Under the pieces are notes generated by a model. It was not told where the DNA came from and ran no database searches. It worked only from the letters and a program-made list of their open reading frames with translations. DNA of 12,092 bases from JBHEMK01 sp046262635. GTDB taxonomy: Bacteria; Actinomycetota; Thermoleophilia; Gaiellales; Gaiellaceae. Both the position numbers and the translations under genes were made by a program. Position 1 is the first letter of the stretch. Every line of letters starts with the position of its first letter. Where the stretch lies: positions 1-12,092 of the forward strand of contig JBHEMK010000173.1 of the NCBI GenBank assembly GCA_046262635.1. The letters are read 5' to 3'. This document shows positions 7,470 to 12,092 of the stretch, one piece after another.

Positions 7470-8046
7470 ACTCCTGCGCCGGAACCGCTTCAACTGCCAC
7501 CGCCAGGACGACAGGGACTGGCAAGAGCGAGCCGAGACCGCGGCGACGCTCTGGAGCGGCTACAGGGAGGAAATGGCAGGAGCAGTCGGCGGCGAGCTCC
7601 AGATCGCGGACTTCGGGTGCGGCAACGAGCGCCTCCGGGGGGTGCTCACCGAGAAGCTGAGCGAGCCCTTTCGCTACCAGGGGTACGACCTTCATCCGCA
7701 GCTTCCGTCGACGATTCGCCTGAACGTTCGGGATGCGCTGCCCGAGCACCACGACCTCGTCTTCTGCCTCGGGCTGCTCGAGTACCTTCCCGATCTCGAG
7801 CAGTTCCTGCCGCGTCTCGCGCGCGTCGCGCGGTTTGCGATCGTCAGCTACGTCGTCGCCGATTCCCCGCAGGCGCTGCCCGAGGAAGAGCGGCGCAAGC
7901 GCGGCTGGGCGAGCCACTACACCCGGTCGGAGATCGCGGACCTTTGCGAGCGGAGCGGTCTTCGTGTGCAGCGGTTTGCGGAGATCGACCGCGGCGCGTC
8001 GGGTCTGTGGCTGGCCAGGTCGGCCGCGGCGGAAGCCGTCGACTGA
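7450..8046 (+). CDS. Class I SAM-dependent methyltransferase-like protein
   Basis: The 198-residue protein carries a SAM-binding motif I (IADFGCGNERL, residues 52-62), an acidic end of beta-2 (YQGYDLHP) and a post-I/motif IV region (HHDLVFCLGLLEYLPDLEQF). These are the features of small Rossmann-fold methyltransferases acting on small molecules or sugars. The start at 7450 has AGGAG about 8 bases upstream; the ATG at 7432 is in frame but has no site. The coding region begins 20 bases before the end of the pyruvyl transferase, so the pair is translationally linked and probably modifies the same glycan; O-methylation of a sugar is a reasonable guess. The C-terminus (HYTRSEIADLCERSGLRV) is typical of the family's last helices. 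No lesion is visible. Confidence 0.8.
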   Translation: MPVSLRRLLRRNRFNCHRQDDRDWQERAETAATLWSGYREEMAGAVGGELQIADFGCGNERLRGVLTEKLSEPFRYQGYDLHPQLPSTIRLNVRDALPEHHDLVFCLGLLEYLPDLEQFLPRLARVARFAIVSYVVADSPQALPEEERRKRGWASHYTRSEIADLCERSGLRVQRFAEIDRGASGLWLARSAAAEAVD

Positions 8047-8089
8047 GCATCTATACTCCCCGTCCCCTCACTGCTCGGAGGCTGGGTCT

Positions 8090-8320
8090 ATCGCACGTCG
8101 TGTCGTCTTCCTGACGCATACACCGCCATTGCCGCTGCTGAGCGGCGAGCGGATTCGTGACTTCAATCTCATCGAGCAGCTCGCACGTCGTGGGTGGCGC
8201 GTCTCCCTCTTCAGCCTCCTTTCCGACCGGCCGGTCGCCGCGCATGACGGGGCGCGTCTGCGACAGCTGTGCGAGGACGTGCTGCTGTACGACTTTCGCG
8301 AGGCGGGCCTCGGGCGAGCG
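8090..8320 (+). pseudogene. Group 1 glycosyltransferase N-terminal stub, apparent ATC start
   Basis: The encoded segment ARRVVFLTHTPPLPLLSGER then IRDFNLIEQLARRGWRVSLF has the first beta-strand, glycine/serine loop and helix of GT-B fold (GT4) glycosyltransferases. Those enzymes are normally 350-420 residues; only ~75 remain before the sequence becomes an excisionase-like protein. A good ribosome binding site (GGAGG, 8077-8081) sits 8 bases before ATC at 8090, where an ATG or GTG would be expected. No other start upstream of the conserved strand exists in this frame without reading in from the methyltransferase region. The ATC may be a mutated start in a decaying gene. A TATACT -10-like hexamer lies at 8052-8057 but lacks a matching -35. 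Confidence 0.7.
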
Positions 8321-8668
8321 GTGACGCTTGCGGGGAGCGTCCTCGACGAGCGCAGGGCGCATCTCGGCGACCGCTGGCTCGACGCGGAAGGCGTCGCCAG
8401 ATTGCTGGGCGTCGAGCGTTCGTACGTCTATGAGCACGCGATCGAATTGGGAGCGCGGAGGCTCGGGGGTGGCCCGAAGGCGCGGCTCCGGTTTCGTCTC
8501 GAGGACGTCGAGGCTGCGCTCCCCTGCCTGCCCAACAAGGGGTCGCGAAGCCGCGTAAGACCAGCGGTCAAGCTAGGAACACGGCGTCGTGTTGCTACGG
8601 CTTTGGGCACAAACGTGCCTCTGCTGCCCATTGCGGGCTCGACGTTGCCTCGGAGCGGCAGCCGGTGA
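8321..8668 (+). CDS. Excisionase-like helix-turn-helix protein, fused in frame to the GT stub
   Basis: Residues DRWLDAEGVARLLGVERSYV then YEHAIELGARRLGGGPKARL and RFRLEDVEAAL form a MerR/excisionase-type winged HTH (helix_turn_helix_17-like) of the kind found beside actinobacterial phage and ICE integrases. The tail ...VPLLPIAGSTL also resembles the ends of such proteins. Excisionases bind attachment-site arms and direct the integrase toward excision. The GTG at 8321 would give 115 residues, but the frame is continuous with the glycosyltransferase stub upstream, and the native start may have been lost at the fusion point. GTG has no strong ribosome binding site. The next ORF starts inside its stop codon (GTGA at 8665-8668), as in a phage operon. 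No integrase lies beside it; the nearest is the broken one at 1.7-2.4 kb. Confidence 0.65.
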   Translation: MTLAGSVLDERRAHLGDRWLDAEGVARLLGVERSYVYEHAIELGARRLGGGPKARLRFRLEDVEAALPCLPNKGSRSRVRPAVKLGTRRRVATALGTNVPLLPIAGSTLPRSGSR

Positions 8669-8844
8669 CGAATATGAGACCTTTGGGGTCTAAGCCGGCG
8701 TCGGGCCTACCAGCACGCGGCTACTCATGGCGTCCGTTCGAGAAAGGCAACGACGCCGCGGTGAGGCACGGCGCCTACAGCACGTTCGCGGTTGGGGAGC
8801 GTGCGACCGGACTGGCGAACGAAATCAGGCCGATCGTGCCCTGA
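8665..8844 (+). CDS. Phage terminase small-subunit-like fragment (59 residues)
   Basis: From the GTG at 8665, or the ATG at 8674, the short frame encodes GSKPASGLPARGYSWRPFEK then GNDAAVRHGAYST and LANEIRPIVP. The pattern 'RGYS.PPFE.GN.AAV.HGAYS' is common at the start of small terminase-like and related phage/ICE proteins in Actinobacteria. Those proteins are two to three times longer, so this one stops early: the TGA at 8842 is probably a nonsense or frameshift end, and the IS256-like repeat begins 30 bases later. GGAG at 8652-8655 precedes the GTG, and the 4-base overlap with the excisionase-like gene argues for one operon. Terminase small subunits recognise phage DNA for packaging; this fragment is unlikely to do so. 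Confidence 0.5.
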   Translation: MTNMRPLGSKPASGLPARGYSWRPFEKGNDAAVRHGAYSTFAVGERATGLANEIRPIVP

Positions 8845-8873
8845 TCGCCACGATGGAGGTTGACTCGGACGTC

Positions 8874-9047
8874 GTAGAAGTTTGAGTGGCGGTCCTCCGC
8901 CTCGTCCGTGCCGTGAGGCACGCTCAGGGTTCTCACAGCATCGAGTCGAGGAGGACCACCAATGAAGGAAGCCTCGCATACGAAGATGACGGGGGCGAGT
9001 GGCCTGCGCCTGCTGCCCGGGATCGGGCAGGTCGATCGAGGTTGTCC
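8874..9047 (+). mobile_element. Probable left end of an IS256-like element, truncated
   Basis: The stretch at 8874-8895 (GTAGAAGTTTG...GGCGGTCC) matches the left terminal repeat of the intact IS256-family element at 10389 (GTAGAACTTCG...GGCGGTCC) and its right repeat. About 88 bases later, near the same distance as in the intact copy, GAGGAGG (8948-8954) precedes an ATG at 8962. The encoded ~30 residues (MKEASHTKMTGASGLRLLPG) are not recognisable as transposase and end where the IS1111-like element begins. A 6-bp hairpin with a GTGA loop is at 8907-8922. This is inferred from repeat similarity only. Confidence 0.4.
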
Positions 9048-9117
9048 CTATATGAAGGGGGCCGGTGACGCTCGGTGGTGTTGGTGGATGGGGCGGTGGT
9101 CTGCCGGTTGGTCGTGA
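8962..9117 (+). CDS. Short ORF with strong ribosome binding site, cut by IS insertion
   Basis: The ATG at 8962 has GAGGAGG seven bases upstream, one of the best sites in the window. Thirty codons later the frame enters the IS inverted repeat (ATGAAGGGGGCC) and continues 21 more codons inside the element to a TGA at 9115-9117. It is most simply the 5' end of a gene interrupted by the IS110-family element. The product is unknown. Confidence 0.35.
   Translation: MKEASHTKMTGASGLRLLPGIGQVDRGCPYMKGAGDARWCWWMGRWSAGWS
9013..9030. repeat. 7-bp GC hairpin next to the IS110-family insertion
   Basis: CTGCCCG and CGGGCAG form a perfect stem with a GGAT loop, 22 bases from the IS inverted repeat. Members of the IS110 family often target palindromic or repeat sequences, so it could be part of the target; that link is inference. 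Confidence 0.45.
9052..9063 (+). repeat. IS inverted repeat, transposase 3' side
   Basis: ATGAAGGGGGCC is the exact reverse complement of 10363-10374. It is the outer boundary of the non-coding 3' segment of the element. Confidence 0.7.
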
Positions 9118-9302
9118 CGTGTGAGCGGAGTGGCCCTGCCTATATCGGCGCGCGTGCTGTCGGCGCAGGATGTCTGGTTGGGGCTCTCGCGGCGGCTCGT
9201 TCCGTAGCGGGCGTCGACGAGTGTCGGCGGCAGGGACAACCGGGAGCTCGCCGCAAGCTGTTTCCGTTCGGTGGGGCCGGTGCTCACGTGGACGCGGTCG
9301 TG
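9064..9302 (-). ncRNA. Candidate bridge RNA region of the IS110-family element
   Basis: These 239 bases between the transposase stop and the inverted repeat hold no plausible gene. IS110-family recombinases use a structured element-encoded bridge RNA that pairs with target and donor DNA; in the IS1111 group it comes from the transposase 3' side. Position and size fit. I did not fold it and cannot mark the guide loops, so this is a positional prediction. It could be degenerate, like the transposase. Confidence 0.35.
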
Positions 9303-10302
9303 TCAGGCCGGATCGGGGGCGGTGGTGAGGGTGTGGAAGCAGCGGCGCGCGATCTTGCGGGCCGCCGTCAGGGTCGCTCGTTGCGCGCCGGCTCGTTCGC
9401 GGACGCTTTGGTAGAGCTCCAGGTCGGGGCTGCCGCTGCGGCAGGCGTGCTGGGCGGCTTCGACGAGAGCCCAGCGGAGCTGCGGCGAGCCGGTCTTACT
9501 GAGGCGGCCACGCCGTTTGTTGTCTGCCGATTCGATCACGACGGGGTCGAGCCCGGCGGCGCGGACGAGCTGGCGGGCCCGCCGGAAGCGGCGTGCGTCG
9601 CCAATCTCGGTGAGCAGATGGCAGGCGAGGATCGGCCCGACACCCCAGATCGTCTGCAACGCGCGTAGACGGCTGTCGCTGCGGGCCAGGTGGCGCAGTT
9701 CGCTGTCGAGCTCCGCGATCTCCTCCTCGAGTGCCGCGATCAGACGAAGTAGCCGCTCGCTCTGCGCTTTCGCCTGCGGGTCGAGCGCGAGGCTCGCGAC
9801 CCAGAGGCGGCCTTTGGCGGTGAGCAAGCCGGGAGCGGCTGCAGGGCCAGCCTTCGTGGCTGAGGAAGGCGTGCAAACGTTGCGCCCAGCGGGTCCGGTC
9901 CTGGCTGAGCGCGAGCCGTAGCCGAGTCAGGTCGCCGAGCCGCTGGATTTCCTCGGGCGGGATCCAGGCGGTTGGCAGCATCTGCTTGGCCAGCAGGATC
10001 GCCAGCCAGCGGGCGTCGAGCCGATCGGTCTTCGCCTGCCGCCGCTATCCCTTCAGCGCGACCGCCTGGCCGGGGTCGGCCAGCTGGACGACGAAGCCGG
10101 AGCGTTGCAGCTCGCGGACAACCCAGCGCCAGCCGCTGGTCGCCTCGATCGCGACCGCGGCCAGCTTGCCTTGCCATTCGCCCGCCCAGTCGGCGAGCGC
10201 CTCACGTGTGGCGGGAAAGCGTGCCTCGACGAGCTCGCCCGAGGCGGCGTCGAAGACCGCCGCCTGGAACACGTGCTTGTGGATGTCGATTGCGCCGTAC
10301 AA
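9303..10302 (-). pseudogene. IS110-family (IS1111-like) transposase, amber codon and frameshift
   Basis: On the minus strand the DEDD domain reads LYGAIDIHKHVFQAAVFDAA, VAIEATSGWRWV (the E motif) and QLADPGQAVALKG. An amber TAG follows at about 10046-10048, then the same frame resumes as RRQAKTDRLDARWLAILLAK, which carries the last two acidic residues in KTDRLDA. It continues PTAWIPPEEIQRLGDLTRLR to HAFLSHEGWP; near 9840 the frame shifts to LLTAKGRLWVASL and the Transposase_20 domain (IWGVGPILACHLLTEIGDAR, AAGLDPVVIES, LSKTGSPQLRWAL). All catalytic residues except continuity are preserved, so inactivation looks recent. The start is uncertain: the TTG at 10302 is used, with AGGAGG at 10318-10323 rather far upstream. 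Its sequence is distinct from the IS110-type copy at the left edge. Confidence 0.88.
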
Positions 10303-10362
10303 GATCTCGATCAGGGGCCTCCTCTCGAGTTGACCGGCCGCGACGCTACCGCGGCCATCGGA

Positions 10363-10374
10363 GGCCCCCTTCAT
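10363..10374 (-). repeat. IS inverted repeat, transposase 5' side
   Basis: On the minus strand it reads ATGAAGGGGGCC, identical to 9052-9063, and it is followed inward by the transposase leader with AGGAGG. Confidence 0.7.
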
Positions 10375-10388
10375 GACAACCGTAGCTC

Positions 10389-10414
10389 GTAGAACTTCGT
10401 AGGTCGGCGGTCCC
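10389..10414 (+). repeat. IS256 left terminal inverted repeat
   Basis: It shares GTRGAAYTTCG and GGCGGTCCC with the right repeat at 11807-11830. It begins about 15 bases beyond the inverted repeat of the neighbouring IS110-type element. Confidence 0.6.
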
Positions 10415-10479
10415 TTCTTCCCGTCCGCTCCGCTGGGAGGCTGGCGGGTGATCCGGAAGATCGACAAGGAGGAACCGCC

Positions 10480-11796
10480 GTGAGGAGCAACGTATCGCTC
10501 GCGCAGGCGAGCAACGAGGAGGTCGTCCTGCCGGAGCGCGTGCAGGAGGCGTTAGGGCAGCTGGTCGGCTCGGCGAAGGAGGGGCTGCTCGCGTTGAGCG
10601 TCGGTGTCGGGCTCGGCGTGCTGGCCGAGCTGCTGGAAGAAGAGGTGGACGAGGTCGTCGGCACGAAGGGCAAGCACAACGCCGACCGGGTCGCGGTGCG
10701 ACACGGGCACGAGTCGGGCGAGGTGACCCTCGGCGGCAGGCGCGTCCCGGTCGAGCGGCCGCGGGTCAGGAGCGCCAACGGCGCGGCCGAAGTGCGGCTG
10801 CGCACATACGAGCACTTCGCCGACCGCGACCGGCTCTCGCGGGTCGTGCTCGAGCGGATGCTCGCAGGCGTCTCCACGCGCCGCTACCGGCGCACGCAGG
10901 AGCCGGTCGGTGAGGGGGTCGAGCAGGCGGCGCGGTCGACGTCGCGCTCGGCCGTCTCGCGCAGCTTCGTCGAGCGCAGCCGCCGCTCGTTGGGCGAGCT
11001 GATCAGCCGCCGCCTTGACGACGTCCGCTTGGCGGTGATGATGCTCGACGGGCTCGAGCTGCAGGGGCGCACGAACGTGGTCGCGCTCGGGATCAGCACC
11101 GAGGGCGTCAAGATCCCGCTCGGGCTCTGGGAAGGAAGCACGGAGAACGCGACCGTCGCCACCGCGCTGCTGGCCGACCTGGTCGAGCGCGGCCTCGACC
11201 CCGAGCAGGGGATCCTGTTCGTGATCGACGGCGCCAAGGCGCTCAGGAAGGCGATCCGCAACGTCTTCGGCGAGGCGCCGGTGCAACGGTGTGTGCGCCA
11301 CAAGGAGCGCAATGTGCTCGACCACCTGCCCGAGCGTGACCGGCCGGCCGTGAAGCAGCGGCTGCGCCGGGCCTGGGCGCTCGACGATCACGAGCGCGCG
11401 CTCACCCAGCTGCGCCTTCTCGCCGGTGAGCTCGAGCGTAGATACCCCGGCGCCGCCGGCTCGCTGCGCGAAGGCATGGACGAAACGCTGACGCTCAGCC
11501 GGCTCGGCGTCACTGGCTCGCTGAAGCGAACGCTCGAGAGCACGAACCCGTGCGAATCGATGCTCGAGATCGTCCGCCGCAGCCAGCGCAACGTGAAGCG
11601 CTGGTCCTCGGGCGAGATGGCGCTGCGCTGGACTGCCGTCGGCATGCTCGAAGCCGAACGCCAATTTCGGAAGATCATCGGCTACCGCGATCTCGCCACC
11701 CTCGTCATCGCGATCGAACGCGACCACGACGGCCGTCGTCACGCCAATGCCGCGCACACCCCGACCAAGGAGACCGCTATCGTCGCAGCAACGTAA
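10480..11796 (+). CDS. IS256-family transposase, intact
   Basis: This 438-residue DDE transposase of the Mutator/IS256 superfamily (PF00872) cuts and joins the element ends. The catalytic residues are visible: D190 in VMMLDGLELQG, D250 in LFVIDGAKALR and E353 in RTLESTNPCESM. The family C-x-x-H pair is at C271/H274 in RCVRHKERNV. The middle C-terminal segment YPGAAGSLREGMDETLTLSR and the NVKRWSSGEMALRWTA block are also typical. The GTG start at 10480 has AAGGAGG seven bases upstream, an ideal site. There are no stops or frameshifts, so it is the only transposase in the window that could still act. It sits 66 bases inside the left repeat and 10 bases inside the right one. The long open frame on the opposite strand (11757 to 10552) is an antisense shadow. 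Confidence 0.95.
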   Translation: MRSNVSLAQASNEEVVLPERVQEALGQLVGSAKEGLLALSVGVGLGVLAELLEEEVDEVVGTKGKHNADRVAVRHGHESGEVTLGGRRVPVERPRVRSANGAAEVRLRTYEHFADRDRLSRVVLERMLAGVSTRRYRRTQEPVGEGVEQAARSTSRSAVSRSFVERSRRSLGELISRRLDDVRLAVMMLDGLELQGRTNVVALGISTEGVKIPLGLWEGSTENATVATALLADLVERGLDPEQGILFVIDGAKALRKAIRNVFGEAPVQRCVRHKERNVLDHLPERDRPAVKQRLRRAWALDDHERALTQLRLLAGELERRYPGAAGSLREGMDETLTLSRLGVTGSLKRTLESTNPCESMLEIVRRSQRNVKRWSSGEMALRWTAVGMLEAERQFRKIIGYRDLATLVIAIERDHDGRRHANAAHTPTKETAIVAAT

Positions 11797-11806
11797 CGCT
11801 CACACC

Positions 11807-11830
11807 GGGACCGCCGTCGCGAAATTCCAC
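11807..11830 (-). repeat. IS256 right terminal inverted repeat
   Basis: On the minus strand it reads GTGGAATTTCG, then CGAC, then GGCGGTCCC-type sequence, matching the left repeat with two bases fewer in the middle. IS630 homology is lost shortly before this repeat. Confidence 0.6.
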
Positions 11831-12092
11831 GGCGCGCGGGACATCCTCGAAGAGCTCGATCTGGTTGAGCCAGGAGGCGTGAGTCGGGGTGAAGTGAAAG
11901 TGCCAGCGCGGGTGGGCCTCAAGCCAGGCAGACACCTCGGGCGTCTTGTGAACCTGCAGGTTGTCGAGGATCGCATGCACCTGCTTGTCGGTGGGGATCT
12001 CGGCCTCGAGCAGTTCGAGGAATTCGAGGAACTCGACGCGGCTGTTGCGCTCGTAGACCGAGCCCTTGACTTCGCCTGTGTGGACGAGCAGC
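11831..12092 (-). pseudogene. IS630-family transposase, 3'-truncated, runs off right edge
   Basis: The minus-strand frame enters from beyond the window and reads GEVKGSVYERNSRVEFLEFL, then VHAILDNLQVHKTPEVSAWL and HFHFTPTHASWLNQIELF. This is the DDE_3 domain of IS630-family transposases: LDN carries the second catalytic aspartate, and the conserved glutamate is in SWLNQIE. After IELF the family normally continues with a basic helix, but here it changes to EDVPRA and runs into the IS256 right repeat. The native C-terminus was therefore cut off by the IS256 insertion or by a later deletion. The frame itself stays open to 11777 by chance. The transposase start and the first catalytic aspartate lie outside the window. 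Confidence 0.85.

Larger units (their letters stand above)
9040..10381 (-). mobile_element. IS110-family element with IS1111-group layout
   Basis: A transposase reading leftward lies between 12-bp inverted repeats ATGAAGGGGGCC (9052-9063 plus; 10363-10374 as its complement). The heptamer GGTTGTC directly abuts the 5' repeat (10375-10381 on the minus strand) and also occurs at 9040-9046, five bases outside the other repeat. Subterminal repeats, a very short 5' leader (~55 bases) and a long non-coding 3' end (~240 bases) are the arrangement of the IS1111 subgroup rather than classical IS110. The exact tips cannot be fixed because these elements usually make no target duplication. The transposase is broken, so this copy cannot move by itself. 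Confidence 0.65.
10389..11830 (+). mobile_element. IS256-family insertion sequence, apparently complete
   Basis: The intact transposase is bounded by imperfect inverted repeats: 10389-10414 (GTAGAACTTCG...GGCGGTCCC) and, on the other strand, 11830-11807 (GTGGAATTTCG...GGCGGTCCC). They differ mainly by two extra bases in the left copy. This gives an element of about 1.44 kb, normal for the family. The adjoining 8 bases (CGTAGCTC left, GGCGCGCG right) do not match, so no target duplication is seen. The flanks also belong to two different elements, an IS110-type at the left and an IS630-type at the right. Confidence 0.7.

Noticed and set aside
8052..8057. TATACT as a promoter for the GT4 stub
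   Set aside because: The -10 match is good, but GGCGGA occupies the -35 position, and the genes are close enough to be co-transcribed with the methyltransferase; kept only as a remark.
10552..11757. 401-codon open frame antisense to the IS256 transposase
   Set aside because: The plus-strand frame has all IS256 catalytic motifs; the reverse frame has none and is a composition artefact.
1..12092. CRISPR array, tRNA, rRNA or a replication origin
   Set aside because: No regularly spaced direct repeats and no tRNA- or rRNA-like sequence were seen on reading through; no iteron or DnaA-box cluster was noticed.

Overview
The window is GC-rich throughout, with Arg/Ala/Gly-rich proteins, GTG and TTG starts and strong GC bias in third codon positions. 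This suggests a high-GC actinobacterium. The style of the insertion sequences and glycan genes resembles soil Thermoleophilia/Solirubrobacterales, but that is inference and no marker gene is present. It looks like an accessory, rearranged region: four insertion-sequence remnants or copies, several genes cut in half, and at least three fusions between unrelated genes.

Left part (1-2700, a gene graveyard). A badly frameshifted IS110-family transposase (minus, runs off the left edge) abuts the C-terminal part of a nuclease-like protein. That is followed through stop/start overlaps by a 13-codon ORF and the first ~40 codons of a type I restriction HsdR-like gene. The HsdR fragment runs into the 3' end of a tyrosine integrase on the opposite strand. 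The integrase has lost its catalytic tyrosine and first arginine, is frameshifted, and joins the N-terminal third of a family 2 glycosyltransferase.

Middle part (2790-8320, surface glycan cluster). First comes a fused and frameshifted methyltransferase/polysaccharide-deacetylase remnant. Next are an intact Wzx-type flippase, a small secreted or membrane-anchored C1q/TNF-like beta-sandwich protein on the other strand, an intact polysaccharide pyruvyl transferase and, overlapping it by 20 nt, an intact small SAM methyltransferase. The N-terminus of a group 1 glycosyltransferase closes the cluster. The intact genes would export a lipid-linked oligosaccharide and decorate it with pyruvate ketals and probably methyl groups.

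Right part (8320-12092, mobile DNA). An excisionase-like HTH gene is fused in frame to the glycosyltransferase stub and overlaps a short terminase-small-subunit-like fragment. There follow what looks like the left end of an IS256-like element and an IS110-family element. The latter has 12-bp inverted repeats and a ~240-bp non-coding 3' segment, the layout of the IS1111 group, but its transposase is broken by an amber codon and a frameshift. The only intact transposase, an IS256-family one, lies between related terminal repeats and cuts into an IS630-family transposase that runs off the right edge. Integrase debris at the left border and excisionase/terminase debris at the right border of the glycan cluster suggest that a prophage or integrative element recombined through it. 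I see no rRNA, tRNA or CRISPR array.
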